From contig RFGH01000121.1 of assembly GCA_003696675.1 (NCBI GenBank), positions 1-54,312 on the forward strand: 54,312 nt of DNA. Direction: 5' to 3'. Origin of the DNA: Planctomycetota bacterium. GTDB taxonomy: Bacteria; Planctomycetota; Phycisphaerae; Phycisphaerales; UBA1924. Numbering within the stretch: the stretch's first letter is position 1; each line of letters starts with the position of its first letter. Shown here in pieces: positions 43,407 through 51,775 of this stretch. The notes under the pieces are model-generated. The model saw only the letters and a program-made list of their open reading frames with translations, was not told where the DNA came from and did no database searches. Both the position numbers and the translations under genes were made by a program.

Positions 43407-43412
43407 TAGACT
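43407..43412 (+). promoter_or_regulatory. -10 box (TAGACT) of nuoH
   Basis: TAGACT then nine bases then the ATG at 43422. The mRNA would begin within a few bases of the start codon. No Shine-Dalgarno is visible. Confidence 0.45.
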
Positions 43413-43421
43413 TGCCCCGCC

Positions 43422-44780
43422 ATGACCGAGTTCCTCCAAGAGCATCTCACCGGCCAGCTCATCGTCAGCATGATCGTAATGGCGATCGTGGTGCATGTGA
43501 TCCTCGGATCCGTCACCATCTGCATCTACGGCGAGCGCAAGATCTCCGCCTACATCCAGGACCGCATCGGCCCCAACCGCACCGGCTTCGACTTCGGCCT
43601 GCCCTTCCTCAGCTTCCTCAAGGGCTTCCTCGGGCTCGGGCAGGCCCTGGCCGACGGGCTCAAGTTCTTCCTCAAAGAGGACTACCGCCCGGCCAATGTC
43701 GACAAGGTCCTCTTCACCCTCGCCCCGGCCATCTGCATCATCCCCGCCCTCATCGGCTTCGTCATCCTGCCCTGGGGCGGCGTGTGGAACATGCCCGAGT
43801 TCACCATCCCCTTGCTCGGCGTCGTCGTTGGCGGTGGGGAGGTCCATGTCACCGGCGCCCACATCAGCATCGGTGTCGTCTACCTGCTCGCCGTCGCCTC
43901 GATGGGGGCCTACGGCATCACCCTCGGCGGCTGGGCCAGCAACAACAAGTACTCCTTCATCGGCGGGCTCCGCGCCACCGCCCAGATGATCTCCTACGAG
44001 ATCCCCATGGGCCTCGCCCTGCTCGCCATGCTCCTCGTCCTGGGCTCCTTCATGCCCGAGCAGATCATCCGCCACCAGGTCGAGAACGGCTGGGGCATTC
44101 TCTCGATGCCGCTCGCCGCCGTCCTCTTCTACACCTGCGCCCTCGCCGAATCGAACCGCGCCCCCTTCGACAACGCCGAAGCCGAGCAGGAACTCGTCGG
44201 CGGCTACCACACCGAGTACTCCTCGATGCGCTTCGCCCTGTTCTTCCTGGCCGAGTACGCCCACCTCATCACCGGCAGCGCGTTCTTCGCCCTGCTGTTC
44301 CTGGGTGGCTACCACCTGCCGATCCCCGGCCTGAGCCACCTGACCAGCCCGGACACGACCTCCTTCCTCGCCGTCCTCGTCAAGTTCACCGTCTTCTTCA
44401 CCAAGGCCATGGGCATGGTCTTCTTCGCCATGCTCATCCGCTGGACCCTGCCCCGCATGCGGTACGACCAGATCATGCAGCTCGGCTGGCAGAGCCTCAT
44501 CCCGGTGGGCATGGTGCTGATCGTCGCGACCTCGTACATGGTCTACATGGGCTGGACCGCCACCCTGCCGCTGCTGGTCATGAACGCCGTGGTCTTCGCG
44601 GTCATGCTCGTCGTCACCCCGGTCCTGGGCAAGGCCTTCGGCCGCTCGACCAGCAACCGCCGCATTCCGATGTACGGCTCCCGCTTCAACCCGGTCGCCG
44701 GCACCGCCACCACGGCCCGCCCGACCGACCCGATGGCCCTCGAAGACCGCCCCGTGCAGGGCACGGTCTCGACCGCCTGA
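43422..44780 (+). CDS. nuoH: NADH-quinone oxidoreductase subunit H
   Basis: The membrane subunit of complex I at the quinone site; 452 residues. Eight or nine hydrophobic helices are visible. Family motifs are GERKISAYIQDRIGPNRTG near the N-terminus, the IGGLRATAQMISYEIPMGLALL segment, and CALAESNRAPFDNAEAEQELVGGYHTEYSSMRFALFF, all close to the quinone pocket. The C-terminal 60 residues are extra and hydrophilic. No other nuo gene is in the window, so nuoH stands apart from a usual operon. A TAGACT box lies 9 bases before the ATG. Confidence 0.95.
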   Translation: MTEFLQEHLTGQLIVSMIVMAIVVHVILGSVTICIYGERKISAYIQDRIGPNRTGFDFGLPFLSFLKGFLGLGQALADGLKFFLKEDYRPANVDKVLFTLAPAICIIPALIGFVILPWGGVWNMPEFTIPLLGVVVGGGEVHVTGAHISIGVVYLLAVASMGAYGITLGGWASNNKYSFIGGLRATAQMISYEIPMGLALLAMLLVLGSFMPEQIIRHQVENGWGILSMPLAAVLFYTCALAESNRAPFDNAEAEQELVGGYHTEYSSMRFALFFLAEYAHLITGSAFFALLFLGGYHLPIPGLSHLTSPDTTSFLAVLVKFTVFFTKAMGMVFFAMLIRWTLPRMRYDQIMQLGWQSLIPVGMVLIVATSYMVYMGWTATLPLLVMNAVVFAVMLVVTPVLGKAFGRSTSNRRIPMYGSRFNPVAGTATTARPTDPMALEDRPVQGTVSTA

Positions 44781-44918
44781 CAACACCCTGTCAGTGCGAC
44801 CTGTCGCCGCGGACGGAAATCGGCCGAGCCTCGGTTTTAGGCCTTGCCCCAACCCCGCCTGTCTGATACCTTGCCCCCACACGCCGGCCGAAAGGCCATC
44901 GCACAGGGGGCCCGCTTC

Positions 44919-47537
44919 GTGCAGACACACAACCACACACGCCGTGCCACCCGGATCGCACTCTCCGGGCTGCTCGCCCTCCTCGGTCTCGGCCTGATCG
45001 CCACGGCGGCCCCGCCCGTCAGCCATGACTTCAACGCCGACGGCTCCGACGACTACCCCGTCTCCGTCACCGGCTACGACCCGGCCGCGCCCGTGAATGG
45101 CGCGGCCCGCATGTGGTCCGGCGCGTCCAAGTCCGTCATCGACACCATCGTCAACACCGACACCAACACCCTGTTCGGGTGGGCGATCGGCTCCGCGGGC
45201 GACCTCGACGCCGACGGCCACGACGACCTGATCGTCGGCGAGCCCCTCTGGGGGCCAAACGGCACGCTCCAGGGCCGTATCCAGGTTTTCAGCGGCGACG
45301 ACAGTTCCGTCCTTCTGAGCGCCACCGGCCTGTACGCCGAAACCGGCCTCGGCCGCTATGTCGCGGGCATCGGCGATTGGAACGGCGACGGCATCGGGGA
45401 TCTCGCCGCCTCCGGCTGGGACATCGCCGACCTCGACGCCGACGGCATCGGCGACGACCCCATCGGCATCGTCTTCGTCATCTCCGGCGCGGACGGCTCC
45501 GTCCTCACCGAGATCTTCGAGCCCACCGCCACCGCCCTCTTCGGCTACAGCGTCTTCGGCCTCGGCGACATCACCGGCGACGGCCTCGCCGACCTCGTAG
45601 TCGTCGACCGCGGGGCCGAGGGCGTCCCCGGCGCGACCGGCCGTCTTTTCATCTTTGCGGGGCAGGCCCAAGTCGGCGCGCTCTCGGCCACCGACGCCCA
45701 CCGGACGATCCTCAACGACGACGCGACCCTCCGCGGCTTCGCGGCCCACGTCGACACCATGCACCCCGACCTCTGGCTCGACGAGCCCACCCTCCAGATC
45801 ATCTCTCTGACGAACAACGGCACCGGCGGCCCCAACGAGGCCGAGACCACCATCACCATCCGCAAGGCCGACGGCCAGTTCGTGGGGACCAAGGGCGTCC
45901 GCCCGACCCTCGTCCTCGCCGGCGACATCAACCTCGACGGCAAGGTCGACGCACTCGACCTGCAGGAATCCATCGCCCAACTCGGTACCAACCCCCAGGC
46001 CGCCGGCGTCATGCCGCTGGCCGACCTGAACGGCGACACCATCGTCGATACGCACGATGTGGCCCTGCTGCTCGACGGCTACGGCGACCAGACGGACATC
46101 TACGAAGGTCTGTGGGACGGCAGCCGCCTGCTGGCGACGGTCGGGGCGAACGCAGGGTTCGGCAGCATCGGCGGGGGTTCGATTGGGGGGAACTGGGGTG
46201 TCGCGCCCGGCCGCAGACCCGTTGACGGCTGTCTGAGAGACATGCCGGACAACAACGGGCCGAGCCTGGTGCAAGCGCTGCTGCGTCAGGACGGCCGAAT
46301 CAACTGCAATGAGTGTCCCGATTGCGGATTTGATGATCCGCTGCGATGCTTCAAGTGCAGCGATAAGGGGAGTATTACGGGCGGTGAGATCACGGCGACG
46401 CCGGAGCAACCAGAGCCCGGAGATACGGTGACGTTCGAATGGGAAAGCTTCGTGGTCACGGGGCGGAAAGATAAGTGCGGCCCCCCGTGCGATGGGGACA
46501 GGGAATGCACGCTGAATGATGTTCCGCTGGGGTCGACTTGGTTCATCGATCGCAAGGATCCGGTCACCGGCGAATGGATCGAGGGCGTAAAGAGTAAGGC
46601 CGCGGGGCACAGCCCAACCGTCACCGACGGGGCGTGCGCGGAGTACCGATTCCGCTTAATCTCCAGCGAGTACCCGGCTCGGAATGGGTGCGATCCGATT
46701 CCGGCTGAGACGAAGCAGAAGGAAGTCCAGTTTGCGGATTTTGAGTATAAGATTACATGTTTTGCGGACGGAAGTGAAAGAACAAGACTTGGTGTCAAGG
46801 AGTTCGCAAATATTGCATTAGAGCCAACAGGCACCACGGCGACGTGGTCATACTCCTCTGACGGTCCCGGCCACATCCAAGTCCGAGACGGCGGCCAGCG
46901 AGCCACATTCTATGCAGGACTTGTCGATGGGCAGACGACAGTAACGATTGAATCAGAAGGATGTACGCGAAAAATAGTATTTACAACGGTCGAGCCGACA
47001 GGCATTCGCATGATGCCGACTGCGCGGCGTTTTCATGAGCAGGGATATGCTAGTGCCGGTTTTACATGGTGTGTTCAAGTGGAGCCACTCGATGTCAGCT
47101 TCCGCTACATCTGGGTCTACGAGGGCACAGGCAACGCGAACGCCACCGGCGGACTGAGCCAGTGGGATGGGCTGCCCCATCAATTCGAAGCCTACCTATC
47201 GGATGTCGGCTGCAACAATATTTGCGAAGCCGAGGACGGAACTTATAGCGGACCGGTAGCGCCGCTTCCTAATGGATCCTGGGAAGAGGGCGAGATGACT
47301 TGGGATGTTCCTTGGTATTGGAAACCGACCGCGGGCCCTTCGGGAAGCACCGGTCGCCAGATCGTACCGACGCTGGGGTTTTATTCCAAGTTACATGAGG
47401 ACGGGCGGATGCACCATAAAAAGGGAACATTTTCCGTCACGATCCCTGCCGACGCAGATTCGACTGGATTGCCGTGGAACGGAAATGTTTGCCCCAACTT
47501 CACGGAGCCGACAAGTGATGTGGTCCCTTGTAACTAA
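44919..47537 (+). CDS. Large secreted FG-GAP/dockerin protein with unknown C-terminal module
   Basis: An 872-residue exported protein. The GTG at 44919 is the best start; a signal peptide follows (ALSGLLALLGLGLIATAAPP). Residues about 35-255 hold Asp-rich FG-GAP/integrin-alpha-like repeats (DLDADGHDDLIVG, DWNGDGIGDLAASG, DITGDGLADLVVV). A dockerin pair follows at about 335-390 (GDINLDGKVDALDLQ, DLNGDTIVDTHDVALLLDGYGDQ). The remaining half is unlike the rest: a Cys-rich segment (CNECPDCGFDDPLRCFKC), an Ig-like part (TTVTIESEGCTRKIVFTTVEP) and a Trp-rich end. From about 46,200 the DNA becomes more AT-rich, which points to a later fusion or import. It overlaps the next gene by 20 bases. Confidence 0.75.
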   Translation: MQTHNHTRRATRIALSGLLALLGLGLIATAAPPVSHDFNADGSDDYPVSVTGYDPAAPVNGAARMWSGASKSVIDTIVNTDTNTLFGWAIGSAGDLDADGHDDLIVGEPLWGPNGTLQGRIQVFSGDDSSVLLSATGLYAETGLGRYVAGIGDWNGDGIGDLAASGWDIADLDADGIGDDPIGIVFVISGADGSVLTEIFEPTATALFGYSVFGLGDITGDGLADLVVVDRGAEGVPGATGRLFIFAGQAQVGALSATDAHRTILNDDATLRGFAAHVDTMHPDLWLDEPTLQIISLTNNGTGGPNEAETTITIRKADGQFVGTKGVRPTLVLAGDINLDGKVDALDLQESIAQLGTNPQAAGVMPLADLNGDTIVDTHDVALLLDGYGDQTDIYEGLWDGSRLLATVGANAGFGSIGGGSIGGNWGVAPGRRPVDGCLRDMPDNNGPSLVQALLRQDGRINCNECPDCGFDDPLRCFKCSDKGSITGGEITATPEQPEPGDTVTFEWESFVVTGRKDKCGPPCDGDRECTLNDVPLGSTWFIDRKDPVTGEWIEGVKSKAAGHSPTVTDGACAEYRFRLISSEYPARNGCDPIPAETKQKEVQFADFEYKITCFADGSERTRLGVKEFANIALEPTGTTATWSYSSDGPGHIQVRDGGQRATFYAGLVDGQTTVTIESEGCTRKIVFTTVEPTGIRMMPTARRFHEQGYASAGFTWCVQVEPLDVSFRYIWVYEGTGNANATGGLSQWDGLPHQFEAYLSDVGCNNICEAEDGTYSGPVAPLPNGSWEEGEMTWDVPWYWKPTAGPSGSTGRQIVPTLGFYSKLHEDGRMHHKKGTFSVTIPADADSTGLPWNGNVCPNFTEPTSDVVPCN

Positions 47538-48333
47538 AAGTATTGTGTTCGGGATGTCGGCGGGGTCTATGCCGCCGATGGTCAGCCAGGACACGATCAA
47601 CGCGCGCCAGGTTGTGTTGGAGAAAGATTTCAGCCAGAAGGAGATGTTGGCGTTCGCAAAGGACGAGATGTGGTGGGAACACCAGGCCGAAGCCGTCATT
47701 CCCGTGCTACGGGCGTACATCAACGGGAAGATTCTCGGCTCGACAACAGGCAAGCCTCACGGCGCGGAGGTCGTCTGGGACTATTTTTTGACTAGCTTTC
47801 CTGTCGCAGCGGCCGACGCGGTGATGGAGATCGATACCCGTTATGTGGTATGGAGTCTCTCACTTTGGCCGGCAGCGCACGACCACATCAAGCCGGCTTA
47901 CCGGGAGTACATGATGTTCGTAGTGATAGACTGCTACGAACGAGCCAAAGAGGTTGAGCGTGACCAGCGGGCGGCTGTCGACAGTCTTGCGCCGGTCGAT
48001 CGAACACCCCCGGAAGGCCTTCCTTTTGGAACGGATCCCGCCGGTGTGCAGGACCCAAATGCCAGAAAAGAGTTTGCACGCCGTCTCGCTGAGATCGATC
48101 ACCAGAGGCACCTCCGGGCGGAACTGGATCATACCGAGCACGTTCTTGGAATGATGGAGTTTCAGATGCCCGACAATGCAAGATTGCTCCTTGAAGACGC
48201 CAGCGTCAGCGAACAGCGAGCAATCAGGATGATGATTGAAAAGCACTCCTGGTGGAACTCTGGGATCGTACAGAGCATGGGCAAGAAGATCAGTTGGTTG
48301 CAAAAAAATGAGGATCTGCCGAATGTTCCATAG
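47518..48333 (+). CDS. Unknown protein coupled to the FG-GAP/dockerin gene
   Basis: A 271-residue protein of no family I recognise. The N-terminus (MWSLVTKSIVFGMSAGSM) is weakly signal-like. The rest is mainly helical with many acidic and basic pairs, a Trp-rich segment (DEMWWEHQAEAV, VVWSLSLWPAAHDH) and a long helical C-terminal part (HQRHLRAELDHTEHVLGMMEFQ). Its ATG lies inside the upstream gene, 20 bases before that stop, so translation is coupled. Base composition is AT-rich like the upstream C-terminal half, and the two were probably acquired together. An accessory or protective role toward the upstream protein is a guess. Confidence 0.6.
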   Translation: MWSLVTKSIVFGMSAGSMPPMVSQDTINARQVVLEKDFSQKEMLAFAKDEMWWEHQAEAVIPVLRAYINGKILGSTTGKPHGAEVVWDYFLTSFPVAAADAVMEIDTRYVVWSLSLWPAAHDHIKPAYREYMMFVVIDCYERAKEVERDQRAAVDSLAPVDRTPPEGLPFGTDPAGVQDPNARKEFARRLAEIDHQRHLRAELDHTEHVLGMMEFQMPDNARLLLEDASVSEQRAIRMMIEKHSWWNSGIVQSMGKKISWLQKNEDLPNVP

Positions 48334-48402
48334 TGCTGATGCACTGATTCCGTGAGTATGGACTCTCTTATCCTATCGAGCGAGTGATCAGATAGGCTGA
48401 AA

Positions 48403-49398
48403 TCACCGCATCGGTACCACCCCCGTCACCGGCACCCGCAGCATCATCGTCGGCAGCAGGTAGGCCTGCCCCCGGTGCGTGTGCACCCGCCCGGACAGGA
48501 CCAGCTCGAACGCGTCGCCGTCGATCATCGCCTGGCGCTCGATCCGTTGCAGCAGCAGGCACGGCATGACCACCATCGACTGGGCCGCCAGCGCGTCGTC
48601 GTGGTCGTTGTCGAACACGAACGCCCACGCCCCCTCGCCCGTCCGCACCAGCCGCCCGCGCCGACGCACGATCGGCGTGCCGTCCGGGGCGGGGGCCAGC
48701 CCGATCCCCGCGTCTTCACTGGCCCCTCCCGCCGACCCCGGGCGTTCCGCGGGGCGCGTCGGGGCCTCCTCGGCCAGCTCGTCCAGCAGCCCCCGCACGT
48801 CCGGGTCGTCCAGCAGCGATGCCGGCCCGTCATCCCCGCCGTCCGGCCCGGCCCCCTCGGTGTCCGCCGGGGGGGGCGCGGGCGCCACCGGTTCCGCGGC
48901 CGGCTCCGGTGCGCCGCCCATCAGGAACGAGGTTGCCAGCAGATGCCGCCGCCCGCGATACACGAACACTTCGCCAGAAATCCGCACCGGCCCGGTCGCG
49001 TCGCCCAGCGTGACCTCCAGCCGCTCGAGCGTGCCCGACGGCAGCAGCAGCATCGGCCCCTCGCCCGGCTCGCGGGCTTCCAGATCGGGCACGAAGACCT
49101 TGCGTCCGCCCGGCGCGGGGATCACCCGCCCAGGCCGCTCGATCACGAAGGTCCCCTCGGGTAGCTTCGCCGGGGCGTCGCCGGGGTCGGTCCAGTCCTT
49201 GCCGCCGGTCAGGCCCGGGGCGACCGGGTCGGCCGCCCGCTCGCGGGTGGGCATCACCACGCGCTCCTCCCGCATCACCCGCGGCAGCACCCGCTCGGCG
49301 TCGTCCAGCGGGCGGTCCGAGCCGCCGGGCTGCGCCATCGCCGCCCCGGCGGAAAGCAGGACCCAGAGGGCGGCGGAACGGTGCAAAGCGGTCTTCAC
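48403..49398 (-). CDS. Secreted protein with internal duplication
   Basis: A 331-residue exported protein of unknown function with a GTG start and a signal peptide (ALWVLLSAGAAMAQ, residues about 10-23). Two diverged copies of one unit make up most of it, at about 81-160 and 240-325. Each has a GT-x-IVxRxGRL type opening (GTFVIERPGRVI; GTPIVRRRGRLV), a PMLLLPSGTLERLE or MVVMPCLLLQRIE strand, and an ending SGEVFVYRGRRHLLATSFLM or SGRVHTHRGQAYLLPTMML. A disordered acidic linker of about 75 residues separates the copies. The unit may bind a cell-envelope ligand, by inference only. Confidence 0.7.
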   Translation of the reverse strand: MKTALHRSAALWVLLSAGAAMAQPGGSDRPLDDAERVLPRVMREERVVMPTRERAADPVAPGLTGGKDWTDPGDAPAKLPEGTFVIERPGRVIPAPGGRKVFVPDLEAREPGEGPMLLLPSGTLERLEVTLGDATGPVRISGEVFVYRGRRHLLATSFLMGGAPEPAAEPVAPAPPPADTEGAGPDGGDDGPASLLDDPDVRGLLDELAEEAPTRPAERPGSAGGASEDAGIGLAPAPDGTPIVRRRGRLVRTGEGAWAFVFDNDHDDALAAQSMVVMPCLLLQRIERQAMIDGDAFELVLSGRVHTHRGQAYLLPTMMLRVPVTGVVPMR

Positions 49399-49440
49399 AG
49401 GAATCTTCTCGGCATCGGGCGGGTTGACCGGCCACATCCT

Positions 49441-49457
49441 ACCATCGTATTGATGGT
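49441..49457. repeat. Inverted repeat between the divergent secreted gene and tRNA-Cys
   Basis: ACCATC, GTATT, GATGGT: a perfect six-base inverted repeat with a five-base spacer in the 83-base divergent gap. It could be an operator for either transcript; it is short enough to be chance. Confidence 0.25.
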
Positions 49458-49481
49458 GATGCGGCTCCCCGCCGCACGCAC

Positions 49482-49566
49482 GGCCGTGTGCCCGAGTGGA
49501 CCAAGGGGGCGGATTGCAAATCCGTTTGGCGAAAGCCAGTCGTGGGTTCGAATCCCACCGCGGCCT
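49482..49566 (+). tRNA. tRNA-Cys (GCA) with a long variable arm
   Basis: An 85-base tRNA. The acceptor GGCCGTG / CGCGGCC pairs fully (one G-U), with discriminator U at 49566, as in other Cys tRNAs. The anticodon arm GCGGA-TTGCAAA-TCCGT has GCA at 49516-49518 and matches E. coli tRNA-Cys. The T arm is GTGGG-TTCGAAT-CCCAC. The D arm has a CCC/GGG stem. The variable region (49526-49541) is 16 bases and forms a TGGC-GAAA-GCCA hairpin, the class II shape normal for Tyr, Leu and Ser tRNAs but not for Cys. The CCA end is not encoded. A terminator follows. Confidence 0.9.
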
Positions 49567-49568
49567 CT

Positions 49569-49605
49569 GGGGCCGACCCGACAAGGGTCGGCCCCGTTTC
49601 CTTTT
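49569..49605 (+). terminator. Intrinsic terminator after tRNA-Cys
   Basis: An 11-base stem (GGGGCCGACCC / GGGTCGGCCCC) with a GACAA loop, followed by GTTTCCTTTT. It lies three bases after the tRNA. Confidence 0.85.
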
Positions 49606-49628
49606 GAACCCGGCACGCCCCGGGTCAC

Positions 49629-49634
49629 TACCAT
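49629..49634 (+). promoter_or_regulatory. -10 box (TACCAT) of the MoxR gene
   Basis: TACCAT then six bases then the ATG at 49641. This would give a leaderless mRNA. No Shine-Dalgarno is present. Confidence 0.4.
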
Positions 49635-49640
49635 GCCCCG

Positions 49641-50657
<1,017 letters not shown>

Positions 50658-50660
50658 GTG

Positions 50661-51674
50661 ATGAAGCCTGTTCCGCACGACGTCTTTCTCGCGCAATGCA
50701 AGCGGCGATTCGGCGTCTCGAATCCCGAGCGGATTCACTCCGAACACTGGGAGTGGATGGTTCGGAGCAAGCGTTGGGCTAGGCTGGCAAGATCGGAACT
50801 CGGTGGTGATCCGTACGCGTCTCTCCATCAGCGGCCGTGGCGCCCAGAGTGGTGCTTCGACCGCTTCGGGATGAGCCGGACACGCATGGCGGATGGCCGG
50901 ATCATTTGCATCGGCGGCGAGCACGAAGACGGATACGATCCGGACTTCTGCATCTTCAACGACGTGGTGGTGCTCTTCCCTGCGGACGGCAAGGACGATG
51001 TGGATCTTGAATCGGGGCGTGTCGAAATCTACGGCTATCCGGAGTCGATCTTTCCGCCCACGGACTTCCACTCTGCGACGATCGTTGAAGACCAGATCTA
51101 CATCATCGGTTCGCTCGGTTACGGTGACGATCGCGATGACGACTCGTGCCAGTTATATGTTCTTGATTCGAACAACTACAGAATCAACTCTCTTGAACAC
51201 AGTGGGCCACATCCGGGCTGGATATCCAGGCATCACGCGTCTTACGACCCGGCAGCACACGCGATCACGGTGCGCGGCGGGAAGCGGATTGTCGCCGATG
51301 ATTATCGCGCCAACCACTGCATCCATCGTTTGCATCTCGAAGTCATGCGGTGGGAGCAAGTGGCGGAGTTTGAGCGACATTATTTCTACCAGTTTGGAAC
51401 AGTGGCAGAGGCCTGGGTGCGATCGATTCAGGATTTTTGTCCCCCTGCTTCGGCCAAGATGCTCTGGACAGACATGCCAGAAGTGTTCGTCAAATCGTTC
51501 GATATGATGGACATTCGATGTACCCTCAAGAACCTATGCGGCAGTGTTCGCCTGGTGATTGAGGGCGATCCCGGAGATGAAGCTCGTGCCGACTTGATTG
51601 CGAGTGTTCAGGATTTCCTCGCGGCCGAGAGTGGTGCGGAGTGGTATGCGAATGAAGTTGCGTCGTTTGACTGA
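50661..51674 (+). CDS. Kelch-like beta-propeller protein, probably inserted
   Basis: A 337-residue cytoplasmic protein starting three bases after the MoxR stop (ATG; a GTG at 50658 is also possible). The central part has kelch-like repeats, for example RMADGRIICIGGEHEDGYDPDFCIFND, HSATIVEDQIYIIGSLGY and HHASYDPAAHAITVRGG. An N-terminal helical part has Trp-rich EHWEWMVRSKRW. The C-terminus is helical. The DNA is clearly more AT-rich than the flanking genes, and it stands where a DUF58 gene would be expected. I infer an insertion. The function is unknown. Confidence 0.7.
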   Translation: MKPVPHDVFLAQCKRRFGVSNPERIHSEHWEWMVRSKRWARLARSELGGDPYASLHQRPWRPEWCFDRFGMSRTRMADGRIICIGGEHEDGYDPDFCIFNDVVVLFPADGKDDVDLESGRVEIYGYPESIFPPTDFHSATIVEDQIYIIGSLGYGDDRDDDSCQLYVLDSNNYRINSLEHSGPHPGWISRHHASYDPAAHAITVRGGKRIVADDYRANHCIHRLHLEVMRWEQVAEFERHYFYQFGTVAEAWVRSIQDFCPPASAKMLWTDMPEVFVKSFDMMDIRCTLKNLCGSVRLVIEGDPGDEARADLIASVQDFLAAESGAEWYANEVASFD

Positions 51675-51775
51675 TTTCAAACTTGCTTGCTGACAGTTCG
51701 AGGAGTGCTCCAAGCATCGAGCCTTGATTCTGGCTGGCCGAACCAGAGCAACTCGGTGTGCGAAGAATCCAGCGC

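Noticed and set aside
44825-44840. CCGA-GCC-TCGG-TTTT hairpin after nuoH
   Set aside because: The stem is only four bases, too weak to call a terminator.
43224-46610. A 1,128-residue minus-strand open frame opposite nuoH and the FG-GAP gene
   Set aside because: It is a shadow frame; Gly/Asp/Glu-rich repeats mirror the codon pattern of the real genes.
48350-48400. CCTATC/GATAGG inverted repeat after the 47518 gene
   Set aside because: Six bases with a 13-base loop and no T tract; it could be chance.
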